Assembly: GCA_029268065.1 (NCBI GenBank)
Contig: JAJUHC010000016.1
Coordinates: 1-64,000, forward strand
Length of the DNA: 64,000 bases
From: Clostridiales bacterium
GTDB lineage: Bacteria; Bacillota; Clostridia; Oscillospirales; Oscillospiraceae
Direction of reading: 5' to 3'
Both the position numbers and the translations under genes were made by a program. The notes under the pieces were generated by a model, which had not been told where the DNA came from, did no database searches, and saw nothing but the letters and a program-made list of their open reading frames with translations. Below are positions 8,540-17,340 of this stretch, piece after piece (the first letter of the stretch is position 1; every line of letters starts with the position of its first letter).

Positions 8540-9067
8540 GTGAACAATTTCGGATTTATCCACGATAAGCTGGAAGTAAAAATACTGATTCTATTTATTC
8601 TCAACCGCCTTCCGGAGCCTGTCGGCAAGGAGGCCCTCGCTGAGCTCACCTTATGCGACAACGGCATAACGTATTTCGACTTTGCCGATTCCCTTGGAGA
8701 GCTGGTCTCAACTGCGCATGTCTACGAAAAGGACGGAAAGTATCTCATTACCGACAAGGGCTCAAGAAATGTTGCCGAAATTGAAGGTTTAGTGCCCTAT
8801 TCCGTGAGGATAAGGGCCGAAAAGGAAACTCGGAGGCTTTCTGATGAGCTTATGCGAGGAGCCATGATCAAAACAAGCCGTGAGGAGCGCTCCTCGGGCG
8901 GCTTTACGGTGAGCCTGTCACTCTCGGACGGCATCGACAGCGTGATAAGCATGGAAATCCTCGCCGGGAATGAAAAGCAGGCGGAAAAGATAGAACGTAA
9001 TTTTAACAAGAACGCCGAACACATATACAACGCTGTGGTGAATATTCTGCTGAGCGAGAACCTCTGA
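8540..9067 (+). CDS. DUF4364 family protein (predicted winged-helix)
   Basis: 175 residues with the DUF4364 hallmarks: an N-terminal helical segment (DKLEVKILILFILNRL), a probable winged helix (ITYFDFADSLGEL, KYLITDKG) and a C-terminal alpha/beta part. Members are single-copy and near universal in Clostridia, but no role is established; the fold suggests DNA binding. GTG start chosen because GGAGG sits 7 bases upstream. Monocistronic, with its own promoter and a bidirectional terminator shared with glmS. Confidence 0.82.
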   Translation: MNNFGFIHDKLEVKILILFILNRLPEPVGKEALAELTLCDNGITYFDFADSLGELVSTAHVYEKDGKYLITDKGSRNVAEIEGLVPYSVRIRAEKETRRLSDELMRGAMIKTSREERSSGGFTVSLSLSDGIDSVISMEILAGNEKQAEKIERNFNKNAEHIYNAVVNILLSENL

Positions 9068-9088
9068 GCGTAAATTAAATAAAGAATC

Positions 9089-9122
9089 AAACCCCTGACG
9101 GTTTTACGGCCGCCAGGGGTTT
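9089..9122. terminator. Bidirectional terminator between DUF4364 and glmS
   Basis: AAACCCCTG pairs with CAGGGGTTT across an inner CGG/CCG helix, with T-rich flanks on both strands. It lies between the ends of two convergent genes. Confidence 0.8.
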
Positions 9123-9155
9123 GTGTTACATTTGTATTATGCAATTGTAGAATAC

Positions 9156-10985
9156 TTATTCGACAGTGACCGATTTCGCGAGGTTTCTCGGCTTATCGAT
9201 ATCGCAGCCGCGCAGCAGCGCGACGTAATAAGCGAAGAGCTGAAGCGGAATAACGGCGAGAGATGGCAGAAACATGTCGCAGATATCAGGAACGACTATC
9301 ACATTGTCTGAAACCTGCTTAATCAGAGCCTTGTCGGTTTCGGTAGTTATTGAAAGCACCTTCGCCTCCCTCGACTTGACCTCAACCATGTTGCTGATGG
9401 TTTTTTCAATCAGATTATGGTAGGTTGCGACTGCGATGACAAGAGTGCCGTCCTCAACAAGCGATATGGTGCCGTGCTTGAGCTCCCCGGCGGCATACGC
9501 GTCGGAATGTATGTACGAGATTTCCTTGAGCTTCAGCGAGCCCTCAAGCGAAAGCGCGTAGTCAATATTCCTTCCGATAAAGAAGATGTCCTCATTATTG
9601 AAATAAAGCGAAGCGAGGTACTGGATGTGCTCTTTTTCGCTTAATATCCTCTCAATCTTTTCCGGAATCGTCAACAGCTCCGAAACGAGCTTCCTGTGCT
9701 CGCCATCGTCTATCGTATTGCAGCAGTCCGCAAGATAGATGCCGAGAAGATAGGTAACCGCAAGCTGAGTGCTGTAAGCCTTTGTGGTGGCAACGGCAAT
9801 CTCGGGACCCGCCCAGGTGTATAAGACGTCGTCCGACTCCTTTGCTATCGTGCTTCCCACGACATTCACAATGGACAGAACATAGGCGCCGAGGCGCTTT
9901 GCCTCTCGCAGAGCGGCTATCGTGTCCGCGGTAGTACCGGACTGGCTTATGCAGAGCACCATTGTGCTGTCGTCCAATATCGGGGAGGCGTAACGGAATT
10001 CTGACGCGAGCGCAATCTCGACAGGCTTGCGGACCAGCTTTTCAAGGTTGTATTTAGCCACCATTCCGACGTGGTAAGAGGAGCCGCAGGCCACTATGTA
10101 TATTTTGGATATCCTTTTTGCGAGAGCTTCGGTAAGCTTAATATTTTCAAGACATACCCTTCCCTCTTTAATTCTGGGCATGACAGTCTTTTTTACGACG
10201 TCTGCCTGCTCCATTATCTCCTTGTACATGAAGTGAGCGTAGCCGCCCTTTTCGGCCGCGGATACATCCCAATCCACATGGGAAACCGGCTTTGACTTTT
10301 CAGCGAGAAAGCTGTCAAATATCCTGACACCCTTTGATGTTACGACGGCGTACTCGCCGTCGTCCATGTAAATCACGTCGCGCGTGTATTTGAGCACCGC
10401 CGTGACGTCCGAGGCGATGAAGTTGCCCGTTTCGCTCATCGCCACAATAAGCGGGCTGTCCTTGCGTACCGCTATTATGGTGTCCGGGCAGTCCGAGGAC
10501 ATAATTCCAAGAGCATATGAGCCCGTAAGCCTGTCGATGGCCTTATGCACCGCCTCAAGAAGATTGCCGGAGTAAAAGTAATCTATGAGCTGAGCCACGA
10601 CTTCAGTGTCCGTTTCCGAGTGAAAAACCACGCCCTTTGAAATCAGCATTTCCTTGAGCTTGAGATAGTTTTCTATGATTCCGTTATGGACAATGGCTAT
10701 CCTGCCGGAGCTGCTGGTATGGGGGTGGGAGTTTATGTCCGAGGGCTTGCCGTGAGTTGCCCAGCGGGTATGACCTATGCCGGTCGTGCCCGGGACAGCG
10801 CTTCCGCCGCCGATAAGGTCGGACAGCACCTGGAGCCGCCCCTCGGCCTTCACGACGTTCAGTCTGCCGCCGCTGTGTATTGATACGCCCGCAGAATCGT
10901 ATCCCCTGTATTCAAGCCTTTTAAGCCCCTCGAGCAGTATCGGGGCGGCCTGTTTGGAGCCGCTGTAACCAACTATGCCGCACAT
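9156..10985 (-). CDS. glmS: Glutamine-fructose-6-phosphate aminotransferase (isomerizing)
   Basis: Makes glucosamine-6-phosphate from fructose-6-phosphate and glutamine, the committed step to UDP-GlcNAc and peptidoglycan. The 609 residues begin MCGIVGYSG with the catalytic Cys after Met removal, carry the class-II glutaminase domain (TRWATHGKPSDINSHPH), and two SIS domains ending in the conserved LAKSVTVE. Third gene of a dapF-dapL-glmS unit, 31 bases after dapL. No glmS ribozyme is visible in that short gap, which is unusual for a Firmicute glmS. glmM is in this window at 35.2 kb. Confidence 0.97.
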   Translation of the reverse strand: MCGIVGYSGSKQAAPILLEGLKRLEYRGYDSAGVSIHSGGRLNVVKAEGRLQVLSDLIGGGSAVPGTTGIGHTRWATHGKPSDINSHPHTSSSGRIAIVHNGIIENYLKLKEMLISKGVVFHSETDTEVVAQLIDYFYSGNLLEAVHKAIDRLTGSYALGIMSSDCPDTIIAVRKDSPLIVAMSETGNFIASDVTAVLKYTRDVIYMDDGEYAVVTSKGVRIFDSFLAEKSKPVSHVDWDVSAAEKGGYAHFMYKEIMEQADVVKKTVMPRIKEGRVCLENIKLTEALAKRISKIYIVACGSSYHVGMVAKYNLEKLVRKPVEIALASEFRYASPILDDSTMVLCISQSGTTADTIAALREAKRLGAYVLSIVNVVGSTIAKESDDVLYTWAGPEIAVATTKAYSTQLAVTYLLGIYLADCCNTIDDGEHRKLVSELLTIPEKIERILSEKEHIQYLASLYFNNEDIFFIGRNIDYALSLEGSLKLKEISYIHSDAYAAGELKHGTISLVEDGTLVIAVATYHNLIEKTISNMVEVKSREAKVLSITTETDKALIKQVSDNVIVVPDICDMFLPSLAVIPLQLFAYYVALLRGCDIDKPRNLAKSVTVE

Positions 10986-11016
10986 TTTGAGTACCTTACC
11001 TTTCCAAAGCCTTTTG

Positions 11017-12231
11017 TCAAAGGTTTCTTACTATTCTTTCAACGGCCTCGCTTGCCGATTCCGTGTCTCCAAACGCGGTCAGTCTTATATACCCCTCCCC
11101 GCTGGGGCCAAAGCCCGCGCCCGGGGTGGTGACCACGTTTGCCTTTTCAAGCAGCCTGTCGAAGAAATCCCATGAGCCGATGCCGCCGGGCGTTTTTACC
11201 CAAATATAAGGCGCGTTCACGCCGCCGAACACCTCAAGCCCGACCTTTGTAAGCCCCTCGCGTATTATCCTTGCGTTGTTCATATAGTAATCGATGACCG
11301 CGCGGGTTTCCTTTTTGCCCTGCTCCGTATATATCGCGGCAGCGGCCCTCTGAATAACGTACGGGGTGCCGTTAAACTTGGTGCTCTGACGCCTTCCCCA
11401 AAGCCAATTGAGGGAAACGCCGCCGCGCGTCAAGGCTTTGGGAACTACGGTGTAGGAGCAGCGGGTACCCGTAAAGCCTGCGGTTTTCGAGTAGCTTCTA
11501 AACTCGATGGCGCAGTTCTCGGCGCCCTCTATCTCATAAATGGTGTGAGGGATGGCGGGGTCGGAAATGTATGCCTCGTAGGCCGAGTCAAACAGGATAA
11601 CAGACCCGTTTTTGTTCGCGTAATCCACCCATTCCTTAAGCTGCTCCTTAGTCGCCACCGCTCCCGTCGGATTATTCGGGAAGCAGAGATATATAATATC
11701 CGGCGTCTTGTCCGGGATGGCGGGAGTGAAGCTGTTTTCCTCCGTACAGGGCATATAGACAAGATTTGACCATCGGCCGTCGGAACCGAAGTCACCGGCC
11801 CTTCCGGCCATGGCGTTGGTGTCGACGTATACCGGATAAACGGGATCGCAGACGGCGACAATATTATTTATATCGAAAATATCGCTGATATTGGCGCAGT
11901 CGCTCTTCGCGCCGTCGCTGATGAAAACCTCGTCACTTCCAATTTTTACTCCTCTTGCCTCGTAATCGCTTTTAACTATCGCATTTATGAGGAAATCGTA
12001 TCCGAAATCGGGACCGTAGCCCTTGAAGGTCGACTTCTGCCCCATTTCGTCTACGGCTTCATGAAGGGCTCTAATAACAGAAGGAACCAGGGGCTGGGTA
12101 ACATCCCCGATTCCGAGTTTGATCAGCTTTTTATCAGGATGCGCCGCGGCATATGCCGAGGCCCTGCGGGCCGTCTCCGTAAAAAGATAGCTGCCAGGCA
12201 GCTTCTGAAAATTACCGTTTATTTTTGCCAT
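11017..12231 (-). CDS. dapL: LL-diaminopimelate aminotransferase
   Basis: PLP-dependent class I/II aminotransferase that converts tetrahydrodipicolinate directly to LL-diaminopimelate, bypassing the acylated intermediates. The N-terminus ([13 protein letters not shown]...[12 protein letters not shown]) is the DapL type and the PLP lysine lies in [15 protein letters not shown]. 404 residues is normal. It is 29 bases downstream of dapF, so the last two enzymes of meso-DAP synthesis are made together, and glmS follows. The asd, dapA and dapB partners lie at 47-50 kb. Confidence 0.96.
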   Translation of the reverse strand: MAKINGNFQKLPGSYLFTETARRASAYAAAHPDKKLIKLGIGDVTQPLVPSVIRALHEAVDEMGQKSTFKGYGPDFGYDFLINAIVKSDYEARGVKIGSDEVFISDGAKSDCANISDIFDINNIVAVCDPVYPVYVDTNAMAGRAGDFGSDGRWSNLVYMPCTEENSFTPAIPDKTPDIIYLCFPNNPTGAVATKEQLKEWVDYANKNGSVILFDSAYEAYISDPAIPHTIYEIEGAENCAIEFRSYSKTAGFTGTRCSYTVVPKALTRGGVSLNWLWGRRQSTKFNGTPYVIQRAAAAIYTEQGKKETRAVIDYYMNNARIIREGLTKVGLEVFGGVNAPYIWVKTPGGIGSWDFFDRLLEKANVVTTPGAGFGPSGEGYIRLTAFGDTESASEAVERIVRNL

Positions 12232-12260
12232 TGTTTAAACTCCCTTGCTTATGTTGTACT

Positions 12261-13091
12261 TTATATAACGCCGTTAAAGACGATTTCCGCCCCTCCGGTC
12301 ATGTATATTTCCCCCGAATACTCATCCCGCTCGACGAAAAGCTCGCCGCCTGACAGGATGATTTTTGCGCTCCCGCCGCATTTTCCGTTGACATAGGCGG
12401 CAGCCAGTACGGCTGAAGCGCCCGAGCCGCAGGCGAGCGTCTCTCCCGAGCCGCGTTCCCACACCCTTACCTTGAATACTCCTTCCGCGACGGCCTCGGC
12501 AAATTCCACGTTTACGCGTTCCGGAAAGAGGCTGTGGTTTTCGATGGCCGGCCCGTAGAGTTCAAGATCGAGCCTGTCAAGCGCTTCCGCGAAAATTACG
12601 CAGTGCGGGTTTCCCATCGAAAGCGCCGTGATGCTGAATATTCTGCCCGCCGCCGCTATCGGCTTATTGATAAAGTCCTCATCCGGGACGTTCATAGGCA
12701 GAGAAGCAGGCTTAAATGACGGGGCCCCCATGTTGACCCTCACGCTCTTCACGGCGCCGTCTTCGATGTTGAGCCGAAGCTTTTTTACCCCCGCGAGAGT
12801 CTCCACAAGGAGCTCGTTTTCCCTGCAGATGCCGTGCTCGTAAGCAAATTTGCCCGCGCAGCGCAGCCCGTTTCCGCAGACCTGCGCCTCCGTACCATCA
12901 GCATTATATATTTTCATCCTTAGATTTGCAACTTCCGACGGCAAAATAAGTATTATTCCATCGGAACCGATGCCGAAATGTCGGTCTGACAGTTTTTTGG
13001 ACAGCTCCGACGGGTTTTGAGGGGGCGCTTCCTCGAAGCAGTTTATATATATGTAATCGTTTCCCGCGCCCTGCATTTTTGTGAATTTCAT
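12261..13091 (-). CDS. dapF: Diaminopimelate epimerase
   Basis: Epimerises LL-DAP to meso-DAP with two cysteines as acid/base: VCGNGLRC and ETLACGSGASA carry them. MQGAGNDYIYIN and HFGIGSDGII are typical of the family, and 276 residues is normal. The ATG follows GGAAGG. It leads the dapF-dapL-glmS unit and is divergent from the DUF421 gene; no lysine riboswitch is visible in the 123-base gap. Confidence 0.96.
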   Translation of the reverse strand: MKFTKMQGAGNDYIYINCFEEAPPQNPSELSKKLSDRHFGIGSDGIILILPSEVANLRMKIYNADGTEAQVCGNGLRCAGKFAYEHGICRENELLVETLAGVKKLRLNIEDGAVKSVRVNMGAPSFKPASLPMNVPDEDFINKPIAAAGRIFSITALSMGNPHCVIFAEALDRLDLELYGPAIENHSLFPERVNVEFAEAVAEGVFKVRVWERGSGETLACGSGASAVLAAAYVNGKCGGSAKIILSGGELFVERDEYSGEIYMTGGAEIVFNGVI

Positions 13092-13214
13092 AGCGATAAC
13101 CTTCCTGCGTCAGCCCTTCCATTATTTCCGCCCTCTTCCCCGCCCCCGAAAATCGTACATTCCATGGGAATATTCGCCCACAAATATACAAAAAATATCG
13201 GCGGAGGCGATAAT

Positions 13215-13892
13215 TTGGCAATAGTGTTTATCAGAACCATGATCATCTATATAGCTCTGATACTTTCTATGCGCCTGATGGGAAAAAGGCAACTGGGAGA
13301 GCTTGAACTTTCGGAAGTGGTTATCACTGTACTGATTGCCGACCTCGCTTCTCATCCTCTTCAGGACATAGGCATTCCGCTTTTGAACGGGCTTATACCC
13401 ATAGCCGTGCTTATGTGCTGCGAGGTGCTTGTTGCGGGCGGCGTGATGAAAAGCATAAGATTCCGCGCGCTGGTATGCGGCAGACCCAATATAATAATCA
13501 GGAACGGAAGAATAGACCAAAGAGAAATGCTTCGCTGCCGCCTGTGCATTGACGAGCTTACGGAGGATCTGCGGAAAAAGGGGTATGCGGACATCAGCAA
13601 AGTCAAGTACGCCGTGCTGGAAACAGACGGAACCCTCAGCGTGCTTCCCTATGCCTCGGAGGAACCCCCGAGCGCGGCCGCAATGAAGGTTCAGGTGGAG
13701 GATTTTTCCCTGCCACGCTGCGTAATCAGCGACGGAAAGGTCATAGAAAGGATGCTGAAGGAGAGCGGAAAGGATCAGAAATGGCTTGAAAAGCAGCTCA
13801 AAAAGCGGAATATAAGAGACCCGAAGGAGGTCTACTACATGACTGTGGATGATTTTGACAGGATATACTTTTTGGTTAAAGAGGAAAAATGA
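13215..13892 (+). CDS. DUF421 (YetF-like) membrane protein
   Basis: 225 residues: an N-terminal membrane part (about three helices, VFIRTMIIYIALILSMRLMGKRQLGELELSE) and a soluble DUF421 domain with the typical RPNIIIRNGRI. The ORF track starts 66 codons earlier, antisense to dapF; the TTG at 13215 has GGAGG 7 bases upstream and gives the usual family N-terminus, so I place the start there. Its stop overlaps the DUF4363 start (ATGA). DUF421 proteins often occur in spore-formers beside DUF4363; a role in the spore envelope has been proposed for relatives but is not shown here. Confidence 0.85.
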   Translation: MAIVFIRTMIIYIALILSMRLMGKRQLGELELSEVVITVLIADLASHPLQDIGIPLLNGLIPIAVLMCCEVLVAGGVMKSIRFRALVCGRPNIIIRNGRIDQREMLRCRLCIDELTEDLRKKGYADISKVKYAVLETDGTLSVLPYASEEPPSAAAMKVQVEDFSLPRCVISDGKVIERMLKESGKDQKWLEKQLKKRNIRDPKEVYYMTVDDFDRIYFLVKEEK

Positions 13893-14269
13893 AAAAGGAA
13901 ATCATATTCGGCTTGATTTTGATCTGCATATTTGCGGCAACGTTCGTCAATATTTCCATTCTTGAAAAAATAACGCAGGAGCTTACGGAGCTGGTTGACG
14001 AGTCGCTCAGGAGCGTTGAAAGCGGAGACTGGGAAAACGCCGAAAAAAAGGCGGAGGAAGCGGAAAAGCTCTGGGAAAAGGCGGATCCCTATACGCATAT
14101 TTTCGTGAGGCACTCGGAGATAGACTCCACGACCGACGCACTTTACGACTTCGCAAAGGCGCTTTACAGCCGCGAGGCGGGAGAAGCAAGGGGCGCTCAC
14201 AAGGCGCTTTCAGCGCATATTTCAAGCATTGTGGGCATGGAGAAGGTCACTCTGGGAAGCATATTCTAA
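13889..14269 (+). CDS. DUF4363 family protein
   Basis: 126 residues: one N-terminal membrane helix ([20 protein letters not shown]), then helical, charged repeats ([23 protein letters not shown]) as in DUF4363. The domain should face outward or into the forespore intermembrane space. Four-base overlap with the DUF421 gene implies coupled translation, supporting a joint function. The stop overlaps convergent nrdR by 4 bases. Function unknown. Confidence 0.8.
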   Translation: MKKEIIFGLILICIFAATFVNISILEKITQELTELVDESLRSVESGDWENAEKKAEEAEKLWEKADPYTHIFVRHSEIDSTTDALYDFAKALYSREAGEARGAHKALSAHISSIVGMEKVTLGSIF

Positions 14270-14724
14270 GAGCGGTCGTTCAGGAGCTTGTTAAGTTCGG
14301 CCAAAAAGGTGTTTATGTCCTTGAACTGCCTGTAAACGGAAGCAAAACGGACGTATGCGACCTCGTCGACCTTTTTCAGCCTGTCCATTACGAGCTCGCC
14401 GATTTCCTGACTGCTCACTTCCCGCTCAAGCGAATTCTGAAGCTCCTGCTCGATGTCGTTCGCGATATCGTCGAGAACGGAAATCGAGACCTGCCGCTTG
14501 TCGCAGGCGCGGATCATGCTGTTCAAAAGCTTGACTCTGTCGAAGATCTGGCGGCTTCCGTCCTTCTTGATGACGACGAGAGGCAGCCTCTCCATGATTT
14601 CATAGGTGGTGAATCTCTTCTGGCAGGAAAGGCACTCCCTGCGTCGTCTTATCGTTGTTCCTTCTTCCGCTGGTCTCGAGTCCACAACCTTGCTTTCGCT
14701 GTAATTGCAATAGGGGCATTTCAT
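14266..14724 (-). CDS. nrdR: Transcriptional repressor NrdR
   Basis: Represses ribonucleotide reductase genes in response to ATP/dATP. The 152 residues show the N-terminal zinc ribbon (CPYC...CLSC) and the ATP-cone ([20 protein letters not shown]). GGAGG precedes the ATG. The upstream promoter contains a probable NrdR box, so autoregulation is likely. It ends with a 4-base convergent overlap with the DUF4363 gene; no nrd structural genes are in the window. Confidence 0.96.
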   Translation of the reverse strand: MKCPYCNYSESKVVDSRPAEEGTTIRRRRECLSCQKRFTTYEIMERLPLVVIKKDGSRQIFDRVKLLNSMIRACDKRQVSISVLDDIANDIEQELQNSLEREVSSQEIGELVMDRLKKVDEVAYVRFASVYRQFKDINTFLAELNKLLNDRS

Positions 14725-14842
14725 ATTATACCTCCGAGGTTACAGAATGTGTTTTTTATCATCATACCATGATTTTTTCAATTCATGGTCAGTATGTCAA
14801 AAAACCTAAGATTAAAAATAAGGTAACAGTTTCGACACGCTC

Positions 14843-14863
14843 AATATCCGCTTTGCGGATATT
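14843..14863. promoter_or_regulatory. 9-bp inverted repeat overlapping the nrdR -10 region
   Basis: AATATCCGC and its reverse complement flank TTT. On the leftward strand the first arm begins inside the TATAAT of the proposed nrdR promoter, a position expected for an operator, or it may form a hairpin at the start of the leader. Confidence 0.35.
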
Positions 14864-14889
14864 ATAACATGTTTACAATATATTGTATA
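14861..14889 (-). promoter_or_regulatory. Proposed nrdR promoter
   Basis: On the minus strand TATACA (4 of 6) is 17 bases from TATAAT. This would leave a leader of about 130 bases before nrdR. Confidence 0.4.
14873..14888. promoter_or_regulatory. Probable NrdR box
   Basis: The palindrome ACAATATATTGT (14875-14886) fits the published NrdR core aCwAtATaTwGt at every position. It lies in the spacer of the proposed nrdR promoter. A near copy with one mismatch (ACAATATATGGT) is at 15318-15329. Confidence 0.5.
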
Positions 14890-14891
14890 TA

Positions 14892-14925
14892 AAAAATACA
14901 GCCTCCTCAATGAAGCTGTATTTTT
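14892..14925. terminator. Terminator after the DUF6514 gene
   Basis: An 11-bp perfect stem (AAAAATACAGC / GCTGTATTTTT) with a 12-base loop, followed on the minus strand by TTTTTTATATA. It lies 4 bases after the DUF6514 stop. Confidence 0.8.
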
Positions 14926-14928
14926 ATT

Positions 14929-15213
14929 CTAAATTGAAGTTCCAAGCATATCCTCGATAACGTCTCTCAGACCTACCGGGGTAACGGTTCCGTTAGACAG
15001 AATCCTGAGAATCACTTCAATTTTTTCCGCGTCGAAGGTTATGCCTCTGATTTTGTCCTCTTCGCCATTTTCAAGCCTGATCCCAACACCATAATTTTCC
15101 AAAACCGCCTCGTTATTGCCGAGAATATCATCGACTGTTATGTAGTACACGACCTCGTAATTGTTTTCCGCCCCAGGGCTTATTTTTTTTCTGCAATACT
15201 CAATTTCCCGCAT
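14929..15213 (-). CDS. DUF6514-like small protein
   Basis: 94 residues, soluble, acidic. The C-terminal pattern VILRILSNGTVTPVGLRDVIEDML matches what I recall of the DUF6514 family of Clostridia (a DIS.. strand, a helix, then P.HLRDVIEDLL). Function unknown. AAAGGAG precedes the ATG. It is monocistronic with its own terminator, and two exact TTCCATAAAA copies 20 bases apart sit about 40-70 bases upstream. Confidence 0.55.
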   Translation of the reverse strand: MREIEYCRKKISPGAENNYEVVYYITVDDILGNNEAVLENYGVGIRLENGEEDKIRGITFDAEKIEVILRILSNGTVTPVGLRDVIEDMLGTSI

Positions 15214-15252
15214 ACCATTCAGCTCCTTTCCCCAATACTTGTGTATAGATTA

Positions 15253-15282
15253 TTCCATAAAATTTGTAAAATTTCCATAAAA
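15253..15282. repeat. Direct repeat TTCCATAAAA, period 20
   Basis: Exact 10-base copies at 15253-15262 and 15273-15282, two helical turns apart, upstream of the leftward DUF6514-like gene. The spacing suits a tandem operator. The surrounding 261-base AT-rich gap has no other clear content besides a near NrdR box at 15318. Confidence 0.4.
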
Positions 15283-15474
15283 ACAATTCGCAATTATCGA
15301 CATAATATGACCAATTTACAATATATGGTAGGAGGTGAAAATTTTTTCTCTTGTAAACCACAATATTATCTGTAAAATAAAAATAGAGCTTAACGCTCCG
15401 TGAATAAAAAGTGAATATTTGAATAGTAGTTTTGTTTTCCCGCTAAAATGTCTGTAAGTTTGGAGTCGCGTCCT

Positions 15475-15729
15475 ATGTTAAAAAAACTTATCAAGCGTAT
15501 GGCGGAGATGTGTGACGAGGCGTATTTTGTGATAAGGTCATCGGTTATTCTGACCGTGGTTTTGCTTTTCTGCTGCCTTCTTCTTATGCTTGCCGCCGGC
15601 AGATTTTCTCCGGATACATACAGGCTCTACCGTCTTGCCGAGGAGCTTTTCCGCATCCCGCAGGCTGTGCTTTTTGTCGCCGCCATAGGCTCGGTCATCC
15701 TGGAGGAGCACATCACAAAAGATTCTTGA
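15475..15729 (+). CDS. Small two-helix membrane protein, unknown
   Basis: 84 residues from the ATG at 15475 (GGAG 11 bases upstream); the ORF track start 9 codons earlier is unsupported. Basic N-terminus, then membrane segments SVILTVVLLFCCLLLMLA and, after a polar linker, AVLFVAAIGSVIL, with a short tail. I do not recognise a family. The last 17 bases overlap the end of the convergent TOPRIM gene. Confidence 0.55.
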   Translation: MLKKLIKRMAEMCDEAYFVIRSSVILTVVLLFCCLLLMLAAGRFSPDTYRLYRLAEELFRIPQAVLFVAAIGSVILEEHITKDS

Positions 15730-16291
15730 TCTCGTCAAGCGTATAAAGCGCGTTCAATACGTCAAGGAGGGCGTTTGAGCTCAATCTGGACGGAAGCCCC
15801 AGCCTTCGGGCTAGGGCCGCTCTGCGTTCCGCGGAACCGTCCGCACCCAAAAGGCCCAGAGAGAAGAGGTCGGTTTTTGAGATGGTATCGGACCTTTGGC
15901 TCCGGGGACTGTCCCCAAAGGTCGCGCCGGCTCTTTTCAGGGCATCGAGCAGGACTTCAGGGGCCATGCCCTCCACCCCCAGCTTGCCCTCCTTTGAAAC
16001 GGCGTTTTTACGCCGTTCTTTTCCTTTTATGTCGGGAATATAGGCGTGCTTGATATTTTCGGAGGCTATCGCCCCTTTAAGGTAGTTGCGTATCATAAAG
16101 CCTGCCCCGTCGCCGTCGGTGAGAATTATTACTCCCCTTTTTTCGGCAAGCCTTCTTATAAGCCCAAGCCTTTCCCTGTCGGAGAATATTCCAAAGCCGG
16201 ACGTTTCAAGAATGGTGGCATCGACTATCTGGGACAGCGCGTTTTTGTCGTATCTTCCTTCGACAACAATGACTTCATTGACCTTAAGCAT
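15713..16291 (-). CDS. rnmV: RNase M5-like TOPRIM protein (DUF4093 type)
   Basis: 192 residues. The TOPRIM core is clear: VVEGRYDK (catalytic Glu) and ILTDGDGAG (Asp pair), followed by a C-terminal DUF4093-type helical part. The family includes RNase M5, which trims 5S rRNA precursors with ribosomal protein L18. It starts 8 bases after holA and belongs to the comEC-holA-rnmV unit; in Bacilli rnmV sits next to rsmA instead. The assignment as 5S maturase is by family; clostridial DUF4093 proteins are less studied. Confidence 0.78.
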   Translation of the reverse strand: MLKVNEVIVVEGRYDKNALSQIVDATILETSGFGIFSDRERLGLIRRLAEKRGVIILTDGDGAGFMIRNYLKGAIASENIKHAYIPDIKGKERRKNAVSKEGKLGVEGMAPEVLLDALKRAGATFGDSPRSQRSDTISKTDLFSLGLLGADGSAERRAALARRLGLPSRLSSNALLDVLNALYTLDEIKNLL

Positions 16292-16299
16292 ACAAGCCC

Positions 16300-17340
16300 C
16301 TATCCGACGGCGAGCTTAATGAGCATAAGCTTCAGAAGCTCCTCGTCTTCCGTGTTATCGCGCTTCATGCGGTAATCCGTGTCCGCGCAGAGCATGACCG
16401 CGTTTTCGCACCAGGCGAGAGACAGCCTCCTTGCGTTTTCTGTAAGGATCCTCGCGGAATACTCGTTTTTCACTTCGCAAAGCTGCTGAAGAAATGCCTT
16501 GTCCTTTCCGCGCTCCAGACACAGCTTTGCATAGTATATCTTTCGAAGCTGCTTTGAAATTATGGCGAGCAGCTTTATGGGCGCCTCCCCGAGCTGCAGC
16601 AGATCGCCCATAATGGAGGCGCTCCTGTCAAAGTCCATTTTTGCTATTGCGTCCGTCATATCGAATACCCTTGCGGAGACAACGGGAGTGCCGACGGCGT
16701 CTATATCTGCCCTTGAGATTTTTTGGGTTTTGGAATAAGCCGCGATTTTCTCCGTTTCAGAAACAAGCGAGGTCATGGAGTCCCCGCAGAGAAAGAGCAT
16801 GTAGTGTGCGTCCTCGCGGTCTATATCGTGACCGAGCGCTCGGAAGCGCCTCACAAGCCATACCGTCAGATCGGAGTCGCTTTGAGGCTTGAATTCAACG
16901 GAAGCGCCGACTTTTTTGATCGTCTGATGGATTTTTAAATTCCCCGAGGGCTTGAATTCGGGATCCGAAAAGAAGAAAACGAGGCAGCAGTAGTCCGGAA
17001 TGTCTTTTATAACCGCTTCAAGCCGCTCTCTGGTTTCCTCCCCGGACCTGTAAAAATCGAAATCGCGCACCTCGACAAGCGTATGCTCGGCAAATACCGG
17101 AAGAATGTCGATAGCCGCCGCAAGCGCGTCAATGTCCAGGTTTTTTCCCTCAAAGCGCTTGAAATTAAACTCCTCAAGCCCGCTCGGCAGCAGGAGCTTT
17201 TTTATTTCCTTGTAGTAGTACTCCTTGAGGTAAGCCTCCTCGCCCCATAGGACGTACAAACGCTTAAGGGCGTTGGCTGAAATGGCCCTTTTGAGTTCAG
17301 AGTACTCCGTATTGTATTTGGCTTCATTTTTATATGCCAT
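16300..17340 (-). CDS. holA: DNA polymerase III subunit delta
   Basis: Clamp-loader subunit that opens the beta clamp. The 346 residues show the HolA N-terminal LYVLWGEEAYLKEYY and the delta C-terminal collar region (LLAIISKQLRKIYYAK). The start ATG overlaps the comEC stop by one base (TGATG), so the two are translationally coupled. This comEC-holA order is widespread in Firmicutes. Confidence 0.92.
   Translation of the reverse strand: MAYKNEAKYNTEYSELKRAISANALKRLYVLWGEEAYLKEYYYKEIKKLLLPSGLEEFNFKRFEGKNLDIDALAAAIDILPVFAEHTLVEVRDFDFYRSGEETRERLEAVIKDIPDYCCLVFFFSDPEFKPSGNLKIHQTIKKVGASVEFKPQSDSDLTVWLVRRFRALGHDIDREDAHYMLFLCGDSMTSLVSETEKIAAYSKTQKISRADIDAVGTPVVSARVFDMTDAIAKMDFDRSASIMGDLLQLGEAPIKLLAIISKQLRKIYYAKLCLERGKDKAFLQQLCEVKNEYSARILTENARRLSLAWCENAVMLCADTDYRMKRDNTEDEELLKLMLIKLAVG

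Noticed and set aside
10986-11016. Possible glmS ribozyme upstream of glmS
   Set aside because: Only 31 bases separate dapL and glmS, far too short for the ribozyme.
14838-14851. Similarity of GACACGCTCAATATC to GACACGGTCAATATC at 47014
   Set aside because: Short match in promoter-type sequence; at 47 kb it is explained by the -35 region, so a shared operator is not supported.
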